From contig NC_059385.1 of NCBI RefSeq assembly GCF_019703515.2, positions 30,422,001 through 30,486,000 on the forward strand: a DNA stretch of 64,000 nt, read 5' to 3'. Position 1 is the first letter of the stretch, and each line of letters opens with the position of its first letter. The notes beneath the pieces were generated by a model that saw only the letters and a list, made by a program, of their open reading frames with translations, searched no databases and had not been told where the DNA came from. The stretch comes from Myxocyprinus asiaticus. Its lineage: Eukaryota > Chordata > Actinopteri > Cypriniformes > Catostomidae. Shown here in pieces: positions 54,698 to 64,000 of this stretch. Position numbers and translations under genes: made by a program.

Positions 54698-55526
54698 ATC
54701 ATACACAGGGTTGGGAGGGTTAATTTTGAAATGTATTCCACTACAGATTACAGAATACATGCTGTAAAATGTAATTTGTAACGTATTCCATTAGATTACT
54801 CAAGGTCAGTAACGTATTCTAAATACTTTGGATTACTTCTTCAGCACTGGTAGACTTTTTCACTTGTTTTGACTATAAAAAATGTTAAAAATACATTCTC
54901 TGAAAAAGCTAAATATCTTATGCAGTGTTGTTTCTAAAACAATATAAAACACATGGATCTTGTTTTAAGGATTTTTAGATATTTTTACAGGAAAACAATA
55001 CAAAAATTATTATCAAGAATAAGATTTTTGCCCTAATATCAAAGGTCTTACTAGAAAATTCTGAAAATTCAGGAATTTTCCTGATAAAAAAATATGATCG
55101 TGCCTGGTAACGTGTGCATGTAAAATGGCTAGAAATAGCATTTTAGCTTAGTGTAAAGCTGACAATTTACACAAGGTTTATTTCTATTTCTTCTGCTCCA
55201 AACTTACTTCAAACGTACTTCTCTGTCTGCTCGTATGAATGAACACTTCATAAGAAAGTGTTTCACTGCTGTTCAAATGCACTTTGGATTGCATCATTTA
55301 TATGTATAAATGTTTTCCATCTGAAAGAACTAAATATTAAATGAAACAAATGACAATAAAATGCAAAGTAATCTCTTCAGTAATCAAATACTTTTTGAAT
55401 GTAACTGTATTGTAATTACCAATGATTTAAACTGTAACTGTAGTGGAATACAGTTACTTATATTTTGTATTTTAAATAAGTAATCACGCTACATGTATTC
55501 CGTTACTCCCCAACCCTGATCATGCA
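54698..55526. mobile_element. hAT-like element, second copy, with 8-bp duplication
   Basis: The body (54706-55518) starts CAGGGTTGGGAGG and ends CCCCAACCCTG. It is flanked by ATCATACA (54698-54705) and ATCATGCA (55519-55526), a 7 of 8 match. It is the reverse-complement relative of the copy at 25164-25994. The ends are better preserved here and identify the family's true termini. Confidence 0.85.
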
Positions 55527-55994
55527 GGACCACACAGATTTAATGTTCTGCTCTTGACTGAAAATGTTGCCGACAGAGAAGTTTAAATGCTTCCCATTTA
55601 CAGAAAAGAACCACATGCAACTGTTTACACTTTATATGCTTTGTCCAACTAAACAATTCCTTCCATTGCTTTTTGCATGTCAGTGTCCTGTTTATGGAGA
55701 CACTTTATTCAGGTGTGCCACATATTTACTCTGCTCTCACTGTGTGGTCTGGCCGCACTGACAGGTAGCTTGAATTTACTGCACTGCTGTGCAAGCTCTG
55801 TGAGTGGTGAAGTTGTTCTGCTCTTGAGTTCTAACATCGCCTACACTGGACTCTGTTTCCTCAGACATGGTACACTGGCCCTGGCTGCCAGTACCTTCTG
55901 CCTCCTGCTGCACAAAATCAGATAGCTGCACCGTTCTGCTGTAATGTTCTACCTCACATAGCAGGATACAGTCTGTTTTGCTGCCAAGTTATTG
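55527..55994 (+). other. Region with an unassigned hydrophobic frame
   Basis: The frame at 55677-55925 (82 codons) would encode a protein with about three hydrophobic stretches (FTLLSLCGLAALTG, LLLSSNIAYTGLCFL, TLALAASTFCLLL). It lacks a recognised family, a clear initiation context or splice support. It is left as unassigned rather than called a gene. Confidence 0.2.
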
Positions 55995-56120
55995 GCTGAA
56001 CCACGGCCCTCACAATATTAATGCTATATGTTATAGTTTAATTACAAAAATGTGCAAGCTGTACCTGGCTCAGTAACAGTCACAAAAACTGAATTTTTTT
56101 TCAAATTCAATAATAGAGGA
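55995..56120 (+). repeat. Fragment of the 53036-53827 element family
   Basis: ATGTTATAGTTTAATTACAA, then ATGTGCAAGCTGTACCTGGC and TCAGTAACAGTCACAAAAA, match 53480-53545 with few differences. Confidence 0.55.
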
Positions 56121-56199
56121 ACAAAGAAAGACATTATATTAGAGCGATTGTTCTCAAACATTTCAGGCAAAATAACACATTTGATCAAATCAGAACCAT

Positions 56200-56453
56200 C
56201 AGTAACACTTTACAATAAGGTTCTATTTGTTAAAATTAGTAAATTCACAACTTACCACGTGCCCCACTAAGAGTGAGAACCACTAATCATGACCACGAGG
56301 AGGTTATCCCATGTGACTCTACCCTCCCTAGCAACCGGGCCAATTTGGTTGCTTAGGAGACCTAGCTGGAGTCACTCAGCACACACTGGATTTGAACTCG
56401 TGACTCCAGGGGCGGTAGTCAGCGTCAATATTCGCTGAGCTACCCAGGCCCCC
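56200..56453 (-). mobile_element. Truncated V-SINE/HAmo-like SINE next to a foldback-MITE fragment
   Basis: 56200-56245 (CAGTAACACTTTACAATAAG and following) is the end of the MITE family seen at 12852. From about 56246 to 56453 the complement of the SINE head runs to GGGGGCCTGGGTAGCTCAGC at the right edge. It includes the B-box region (GAGTTCAAATCCAG) and the GGTTGCTAGGGAGGGTAGAG block. The 3' half of the SINE is absent. Confidence 0.75.
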
Positions 56454-56581
56454 AAAATGCCAGTGTTGGCAAGGTAATGTAAACACAGTCAGTTGTGTCT
56501 AAAGTGAACATAATACTCTACAGTCTTGGTTAATGTCAATTAATAAAAAATAAAAAAAAACCTGTTCATAGCAACCCGATC

Positions 56582-59500
56582 TCATGACAAGTCATACTGT
56601 AAATACCTAAAAAACTGAGATCTGGGAATCCCAAAACGTTGAATCAAATTTTCAAAGGATCTCAACACTCCACTCTTATATAGGTCACCGAGTGTAGCAA
56701 CCCCCCTCACAATCCACTCTAACCAGCAGAAAGGGGACTTATAAATACATAATTTATGGTTCAGCCATATGCATGAGGCAACATTTAAATAAATGTCCGA
56801 ATTAAACAATCTGGATACTTTTGTCCATACTGACTGCAAATGCGAGATAATGGGGTGTAACTTAACTTCTCCAGTTAGTTTGATAGAAAGGCTTTGCAAT
56901 GGCGAAATAGGGGCAAGAACTTCCTGTTCAATACAGAACGAGGGAGGGGCTCTCACAGGTGGAAGCGACCAATGAGCCAAATGTCTGTGACCGAATGCAT
57001 AATAATAAAACAAAATCTTGGGTAGGCCTGGCCCACCTTTGTCAATCGGCCTGTGTAACTTATTAAAATGTAATCAACTTCGCTATGCTATCAAATTGCT
57101 TGAAATAAAAGAGAGGGAAATCTACAGGGAGAGATTGTTGCAGATAGTTAAATTTTGGAATACAATTCATTTTAATAACATTAACCTTCCCAATCATAGA
57201 TAAATGTAATGAAGCCCACCTGCCCACATCGCTCGAAAACCTTTTTATTAAGGGGTCAAAATTAACTCTAACTAAATCACACAAATCTGCTGGGAATAAA
57301 ATGCCAAAATACTTACTGCCCTGTTTGGGCCACTGGAAGGTGCCCAGCTGGAAAGCCATTACTGGGCAGTATGCTGTCAAAGCCAAAGCTTCGGATTTAG
57401 ACCAATTGACTCTGTATCCTGAGAACTTATAAAACATTTTTTATAATTCTGTGGAGGCAAGGCACAGAACTAATGGGGTCAGAGACAAATAATAAAATTC
57501 ATCTGCGTAAAGCAAAAGCTTATGCGCCATACCGCCCGCCACCACCCCTGGAAAATCATCTTCCCTTCTTATCATGGCTGCTAATGGTTCCAGGGCAAGA
57601 CAGAACAATAATAGGGAAAGAGGGCAACTCTGCTGGGTGCCCCTATCCAGAGTAAAATATTCTGAAATTAATCAATTTCTTTGTACCGCCGCCACCGGGT
57701 GTCTATAAAGTAACTTAATCCATCCAATAAAAGTATTCCCGAACCCGTACATTTCCAAAATCTTAAAAAGATAATCCCATTCAACCATATCAAATGCCTT
57801 TTCGGCGTCAAGTGAGATGGCAGCGACTGGAGTCTGATCATTCGCCACTGAACACATGATATTGATGAAACGCATAATGTTATCAGAAGAGCTACGGCCC
57901 CGAATAAACCCCACCTGATCTATATGTATAAGAGATGTCATAACTTTACTTAATCGGTTAGCCAGAATTTTTGACAATATTTTTACTTCTAGCTGGATCA
58001 GGGAAATTGGACAGTAACTCTTACACTCGCTTGGATCTTTGTCCTTTTTAAGAATCAGACTGGTCAGGGCTTGTGTCATGGTTGGCGGAAGCTTTTCATT
58101 CATTAAAATTCCATATAAACTTCTACCAAATGTGGAGCCAGTTTTGTAGCATAAGATCTAAAAAATTCAGCGCCAAAGCCATCTGGCCCTCGGAGCCTTG
58201 CCTGTAGACAAGGCCTTAATTACCTCGCCAAGCTCTTCCAAGGTTATCTCAGAATCAAGATAATTTTTTTGCTCAGTCGTCAGTTTAGGGAGTTCAAATG
58301 GTTCCACAAAGTTTCTAATATCTTCATCAGTAGACGAAGATGTGGAACTATAATGATCAAGATAGAATTCTTTAAAAGCATTATTAATATCAATGGCCGA
58401 GGTAAAGATTTCACCACCAGCAGATTTCACTGAGGGAATGGTATAGAAAGAGTCTCTCTGCTTTCTATATCTAGCAAAAAGCTTCCCTGCTTTGTCCCCT
58501 GACTCAAAATATGACTGCCTTGCCCTGAATAGCCAAAACACCACCTCCCCCGACAAAATAGTATTATATCTGTATTTCAATCGGGTCAATTCTCTGCATC
58601 CATCAGACGACATTCGGTGCTTCAGCTCTGCCTAAGCACTTTTAATATTCCCTTCCAACTCGACGAGTTCTTGTGCTTTGGATTTTTTGATGAATGATGC
58701 ATACTGTATGATCTGACCCCTAAGAACAAGCCTTAAGTGCCTCCCAAGCCACACCCACAGAGGATACTGAGGACCAGTTGGTCTCCATATAAACATTGAT
58801 TTCAGCCTTTAACATTTGTTGGAATTCAGGATTTTGCAAAAGGGATACATTAAAGCACCAACTTTATATATTTATTTTTCTCCATATGTGGCAACATCTC
58901 TAAACTTACCAGGGCGTGATCTGAGACTAAGATGTTTCCAATTGAGCAATCAACAACAGATGAAATGAGGGACTTAGATATAAAAATAAAATCTATTCTA
59001 GAATAAATCTCATGGACTGATGAAAAGAATGTATAGTCCCTACCAGATGGGTTCAAAAGTCTCCAAATATCTGTAAGACCAAGATTTTTACACATCCTGT
59101 GAAGCATCAATGTTGCTCTAGGGGGCTTACACACTTTTGCTTCATTATGATCAAGGATTGAGTCCATCAATAGATTAAAGTCTCCTCCCAATATTACATC
59201 ATGAGGGGTGCCAGCGGCTTGCAAATCCTTTCAAGATCTAAAAAAAAGCCCTGATCATCAGCGTTAAATGCGTAAATATTCATCTCAAAATCAACCTTTG
59301 CCCCTGAATTTCTGCTAAAACAATAATGACTCTTCCTAATTTATCTTTACTCTGTTTGAGACATTTGAATTGTAGATGTTTACTTATCAATGTAATGACT
59401 CCCCTGCTCTTACTTGAGCCAGCACTAAGAAAACATGCCCACCTCATATCTTCCCAAATTTTTCAGCATCCTGCAGGGAAAGATGCGTTTCTTGAAGAAA

Positions 59501-59605
59501 CACTATATCATATTTCTTACATTTAAGAAAAGAAATAACCTTCCTTCTTTTTATGGGGTGCCCCAACCCATTCACATTCCACGTGGAGAGAGACAATCCA
59601 CTCAT
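56582..59605 (-). pseudogene. LINE ORF2 relic: endonuclease and reverse transcriptase
   Basis: It starts at 59605 with MSGLSLSTWNVNGLGHP and DIVFLQETHLSLQ (endonuclease). A TGA replaces Trp after EKFGKI. Further endonuclease sequence is HDVILGGDFNLLMDSILDHN, then RDYTFFSSVHEIYSRIDFIF and ILVSDHALVSLE (58850-59224). RT follows: TQALTSLILKKDKDPSECKS, HIDQVGFIRGRSSSDNIMRF, then DAEKAFDMVEWDYLF (motif A) at 57672-58103. Motif C reads LLLYADEF (about 57498-57509) where the family has YADD. The thumb and C-terminal part are at 56582-57437 (FSGYRVNWSKSEAL). Several frameshifts are present, so it is inactive. Confidence 0.8.
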
Positions 59606-60017
59606 ACTAACATTTTACATTTTGACATTAGAAAAAATAGATTGTGTGTCAAAAACAAAATTATGAAGACAACATTCCAACATTAGTGCAACAATCAAAC
59701 CCCAAACTTCCCCCAGAACCAAACAAACAGAAAAAAGAAAATGTGCACATTAACCCCATGCACAACAGCACCAACCGGCGTCCATCCCTCTAAACTCAAA
59801 CAGTTCATGTACGCCTACAAAAGCCCCCGTGACAACTTTGCAGTCGGATTGCTCAAGTCCGGTGTTTCTATACAAATTTTATGAGACAGAATTACATAAC
59901 AGAAGAAAATCTGTAAAACAAACTCCAGCTAATAGGCGGGATAAACACAAAGAACGTGTAGATTCATCCACATACCTGTCCCGAAGGTGTGTTCCTCCAC
60001 AAAACAAGTTGCAGCCG

Positions 60018-60420
60018 CTAGCGGAACCAGCACAAAAACCAAACCAAAAAAAAGCCGTTCAGTTTCCTCAGGCAGTCAAACGAATGTTCAGTGAGCCGGC
60101 CCATTCGACAGTTACATGAGTGCATCAGTGCAAAAGCGACCTTCTGTTGATGTAAACGTTTCTTGCATTCCTTGAATCGATCTGGGAACAAGAAAATGCT
60201 GTGGTTCTTCCAAGAAAGCCTTCTTTTACTCCTCGCCTCATGTAACACAAGATCTTTTTCGGATAATCTCAGAAATGTGGGCAGAATTGATTGAGGCCTG
60301 TCTCCTTCAGCGGATCACCGAGCCAGAACCCTGTGAGCTCGCTCGATTTCCAGCTTATGGCCTGCTATGTTGAGCAGACTCGGAAAGAGCCCTATCCAGG
60401 AATTTCACCATATTCTGTCC
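60018..60420 (-). pseudogene. LINE ORF1 C-terminal fragment
   Basis: The reading (with shifts) is MVKFLDRALSESAQH, then LHEARSKRRLSWKNHSIFLF and PDRFKECKKRLHQQKVAFAL, matching ORF1 of the copy at 19898-20723. The LINE breaks off at about 60420, within ORF1. Confidence 0.7.
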
Positions 60421-60959
60421 CTCTACTCCCTCTGACCTATTGTATTTGTTAAGATTTTCATATTATTATTGTTCTTCCCCTTTTTTTGCCTTAAAAGTGT
60501 GTGGGCAGCAAAATCCTTAAGTCCTAGAGATGCCAACGTTGGAAGGATGGTCTCAAATCCCCCTACTGCATAAACACACCCCCATCCAAACCTACGTGGC
60601 ACTATAATAAGGCTATTTAAATTTTTGCACATAACTCCAGAACTGTAAGGGCTATAATCAATTTTCCTCTGATTCCTTGAATCAAGCCCTACATATTGCC
60701 GATTTAATTTCAGTCTATAAAATTTTTTCCAGCATTTTACAGTTTCTTTAAAAAACATTTTCGAACTCCTCCTAGACAGTCTCTCAGATTCACAAAAAAT
60801 TTGATCTACATCATCTACAGACCCTCATGGTAAAAAGTTACTCACAGAATTTGTATATGTATTTTTTATATTTATCCAACACATACAACTTCTTCTGCCA
60901 TTTCATTCCTCTGGAAACCCCCCCCCCCCCAAAAAAAAAAACAAAAAAACATTTGCACT
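60421..60959. other. Gene-free stretch
   Basis: The 111-codon - strand frame at 60423-60758 shows no domain and no start context. A C14/A11 run lies at about 60920-60945. Confidence 0.4.
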
Positions 60960-61205
60960 GTACATAACAGATAACAGATTGTATTAGATTTGCACTACCT
61001 ATGTGTATGTGTGTATGTATGTATGTATGTGTGTGTCTGTACGTATTTGTATAATTAGCTTTTATTTTTTTATTTTGTATTATTATCTATGTCTTGCTGC
61101 TGTTTTTGTATTGTTTTTGTATTGTTGTACACTGGAAGCTCCTGTCACCAAGACAAATTCCTTGTATGTGTAAGCATACTTGGCAATAAAGCTGATTCTG
61201 AGATG
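60960..61205 (+). repeat. LINE 3' tail, + strand
   Basis: TACACTGGAAGCTCCTGTCA, CAAGACAAATTCCTTGTATG and ACTTGGCAATAAAGCTGATTCTGA (shown split: ACTTGGCAATAAAGC, TGATTCTGA) form the characteristic 3' end of a CR1/L2-type fish LINE. It is preceded by a GTAT/GTGT microsatellite at 61000-61040. It is severely 5'-truncated. Confidence 0.6.
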
Positions 61206-63175
61206 CAGAAGATGCAACGACCGGAAAAGAACCTCTGAATTAAATTGCACTTGACCCAACCTATTAGCGCTTTGCACACGCAATTTCACCAAATCCACTT
61301 TTGCCTAGACTTAGCGCATGATTGCATGAAGATAACAGGGTGTTATTGCCATGCCAAATGAGGACTAAAAATGATAAGGACTATGCAAGTACCAGAATAA
61401 TGGCTTATTTTGAAATCAATCAGGGGCGGTTCTAGGGTCAGTGGATATTCAGGGCTTAGCCCAGACCTCTGTCGATACGTATTATGTCAATTAGAAGATA
61501 GCAGGCTGTAAATAAACTAAAGTAGGTGCTTGTGATGAAAAAAGATTGTTGATAGATTTGCCAAAGATTGTGAGGTTTATGGCATTGTGCCGTAATAAGA
61601 GTTTTGCAAAAAACATTTAACGTCCTGACTCGTGACTTTAAGTTTTCCAATTCCTCAAGCACATCTGTATATGACTATTTGTTTTCAGGGATATATAACT
61701 TAAAATTTGGCACTTACTGCATCTGGATGGAACAACATACAACAATATTTTATTATTTTATTTTGAATTTCTTTTTTCTTTTTTAGAATTTCAAATTGTC
61801 ATTCATCATTTTTTGTTTCTATATTTATCATTTCATATTTAAACCATTAATTTCATAAGATTATTTTAGCAAAATATTTGTGTCATTGCATTTATGTTGC
61901 CTCTATGCTGTCTTTTCATGTCTCCACCTTTTCATGGAATAAATGTCACTTTAGATGGAGCTTTGATATATGCCATTTCAGATGGACCCTTTCAGTGTAT
62001 TGATGGCACATGAAGCTGTATTAAAATTGTATATAGAACAGAATTTACAAATAGGCTAAACATTAAGAAATGAAAATACCAATTTAAAATATCTATATTT
62101 TTAATACTAGGGTATATTAGAGTCATGTCAGGCACCACCTGGCAGTACCACAATTTGAGAAGCACAGAACTGTAACATGTCAACACTAATTATATGTCTT
62201 GTATATTCATATGCTTTTGTAGGTGTTCTGGGAATAAAGAGCAAAAATATTGATGACTCCTACTGCACTCACTCAATGTCCAATCGAATGCCCCCTTGAA
62301 TGAGACTGTCCTTCCGCCTAATGGCAATAGCAAGTCATGTTCATGACTGTGATGTATAAAGAGTAGTGGGATTTTTTTTTTTTTAATTTTTTTTTTTTTT
62401 CAAAAGGAACAAGCCCTTGGACATGTCCTGTCCAAACTTCCTATTTCAACAGAAAATGCATCAACACAGACAAGAAAACTGCGCTCATCAAGCCATTTCA
62501 TTGGGTCTTGAAATCAGGTGTTTTCAAACATTTTTATATCAAGGACCCCCAAATATGATGGTCTTCATGTAAGGGGCCTCCTTTCTAAAATATGTAGGCA
62601 GCTATATACAGTAAGTGTTAGAAAAATAGCACGCATGATATTATTATGGCAACATGTTGTTTCCGAATCACAATAATTGGCTTTTATTTGTCATTGTACT
62701 AAAGGTGAAACAAATAATTAGGCTACAATATTATCTAAAAAAAAAAAAAAAAAAAACTTTAGTTAAAAGTGGATTTTTCTTTTTTTCTATCTAACACACT
62801 CTCATTATGAAATGTCCCTATTGTGACTTTTTGTCTGCACCACCAAAACGTCCTCCTTGGTCCGTTGCCTTTATCACCCAAACACCACCCTTTGTCCATA
62901 TTTTAAAAGTCACTCTGATGCCATATTCAACTCATTTTGGAGGAATTCAATACTTTACCCAAGTCTACATTTTGAAATAAAATTAAATGAAAATGACATA
63001 ATCACTTACTCATTGCTTTATGTATTTATTTATTACTTATTTGCTCATTGTTTTGTTTGCAGTGGAAGAAAAGGGGAGTTTTCAGATTGTCTTAGTTGCA
63101 GCTAAAAAAATTAAAATAAAAAAATGACAAAAGCAACATAAAAATGATTGCTTTGTGTAAGGAACAGATTCAACT
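61206..63175. other. Gene-free AT-rich stretch
   Basis: No exon was recognised. 61265-61330 has TTAGCGC/GCACACGC motifs of an old DNA element. 62510-62575 has a CAAGGACCCCCAAATATGAT block typical of a dispersed fish repeat. T- and A-runs lie at about 62371-62400 and 62738-62757. Confidence 0.4.
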
Positions 63176-63744
63176 TTAAAGGAGCAATATGTAACATTGA
63201 AATCAAGCGTTTAATATGGGTACTGCAGTCCAAATTCAAAATATTGGAGAGTTGTCTCCCTCGCCCCCTCCTCCCCAGACTCGAAGCTCTTACAGGTTGA
63301 CAGGTTGAGGGTACGCAACAGGAACGAGTAAACTGACAATGGCAAGCGATGAGCCTTACACTGTAAGTTGATAAGCTAATGTATATGTTTGCAATGTTTT
63401 TATTGTTTGAAAATTATAAACCAGCTCATGTAGATTTTTTATAACTCTGTCAATGTTAGCTAGATGTATTGCTGGCTTCCATGGCTGCAGCGCACTGTGT
63501 TTTCCCGCTAACTTGTTTAAAATCTGGTAATCCGGGGAGTCGAAATACTATTAGGAAATGTGCAGTGGGCGGGAATACACAGGCAGACACAACAGACAAC
63601 ATTTCAAAGTAGAATATACTGGCTGTAGCATTGTTTTCAGAGAAGCCAGTATTTCAACTAAGAATGTTTCCTAAAATCTCTGATAACATATTATGATAAA
63701 TTTATGCTTTAGTACAGTAAATATATTACACATTGCACCTTTAA
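63176..63744. mobile_element. TTAA-flanked MITE
   Basis: TTAA occurs at both edges (63176-63179 and 63741-63744). The inner termini AGGAGCAATATGTAAC and ATTACACATTGCACCT are inverted repeats. The interior of about 560 bp is non-coding. It is the third distinct TTAA family in the window, after 12907-13785 and 17141-17786. Confidence 0.7.
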
Positions 63745-64000
63745 GGCTTTATGCAACGATCAGCATACCCATCCACCATAACACTCAAACACCACTCTCC
63801 TCATTTAAATATTCCAATATTGCATTATGATAGCTTTGATGTCAATGTCAAATGCCATTGGCTCTCGCATCAGTCGCATGACATGTGATCGATTGTGACC
63901 AGGGATGTAGCAACCATTATACCCCCTCACTTTTAGAAATAACTCAATTCATCCCACCCACCTTTTTAGAAATATTAATTACATTTTAAGATGTTTACTT
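63745..64000. other. Gene-free end of the window
   Basis: No feature was supported in the last 256 bases. Confidence 0.4.

Larger units (their letters stand above)
56582..60420 (-). mobile_element. Tx1/L1-type LINE, second copy, 5'- and 3'-truncated
   Basis: It belongs to the same family as the + strand element at 19713-23010. Shared stretches include LSLSTWNVNG, SSDG(C/L)RELTRLKYRYNTIL and the ORF1 HEARSK(R/G)RLSWKNHSIF. It starts inside ORF1 (about 60420), has a single-unit inter-ORF spacer (59840-60110), and a nearly full-length ORF2 that stops abruptly at about 56582 before the element's 3' UTR. No duplication was identified. Confidence 0.8.

Noticed and set aside
55677..55925. Small multi-pass membrane protein
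   Set aside because: Hydrophobic composition alone, with no family, splice or transcript support. Reported only as an unassigned frame.
19713..60420. Mirror arrangement LINE-hAT ... hAT-LINE as one large inverted duplication
   Set aside because: The two hAT copies have different target duplications, the LINE copies differ in extent and deletions, and the sequence between hAT and LINE is not shared. These are independent insertions.

Overview
The window looks like teleost, most likely cyprinid, genomic DNA: AT-rich, intron-bearing, no prokaryotic operons, and dominated by fish-type transposable elements. These include a V-SINE/HAmo-like tRNA SINE, TTAA-flanked foldback elements, IR/DR Tc1-like transposons, hAT elements with 8-bp duplications, Tx1/L1-type and L2/CR1-type LINEs, and sushi-like and Gmr1-like Ty3/gypsy relics. 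I had no search tools, so all identifications rest on reading motifs, splice signals and repeat ends in the sequence.

Only one apparently functional host gene is recognisable: the 3' part of cdc42se2 (CDC42 small effector 2/SPEC2) on the + strand. It has coding exons at 12166-12267 and 12631-12732 and a probable 3'-UTR exon from 15696. The first coding exon, about 17 residues, was not found. The intron that follows the stop codon contains a triple nest: a foldback MITE broken by a TTAA-type MITE and by a SINE. On the - strand lies a decayed TRIM-family gene of finTRIM type, with a RING/B-box exon at 29981-30557 and a PRY/SPRY exon at about 26105-26586. It has a lost RING zinc ligand and several frameshifts.

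Layout: 0-12 kb holds a tiny TRIM-like LTR element (1.9-2.8 kb), a hAT foldback (7.4-8.5 kb), a GGGCC-ended MITE (9.1-10.0 kb) and copies of an unclassified repeat. 12-18.5 kb holds cdc42se2 and three further MITEs. 19.7-26 kb holds an L1/Tx1-type LINE with a perfect 12-bp duplication, a Tc1 fragment, a Gmr1-like fragment, an LTR-like stretch and a hAT element with a perfect 8-bp duplication. 26-32.5 kb holds the TRIM pseudogene. 32.8-35.2 kb is a LINE with a long reverse-transcriptase ORF inside a MITE-like host. 37.1-38.8 kb is a long-TIR element. 38.9-48 kb stacks a second Tx1 ORF1, two gypsy relics and a 1.5-kb unclassified GC-rich insertion. 49.1-50.7 kb is a nearly complete Tc1-like transposon. 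51-56.5 kb holds further MITEs, a candidate solo LTR, a second hAT copy and a second SINE. 56.6-60.4 kb is a second copy of the 19.7-kb LINE family in the opposite orientation. The rest is unremarkable AT-rich DNA and one more TTAA foldback (63.2-63.7 kb).

I found no tRNA or rRNA genes, no CRISPR arrays and no multi-gene system. The interest lies in the mobile elements, their nesting, and how they have shaped one conserved gene and one dead immune-type gene.
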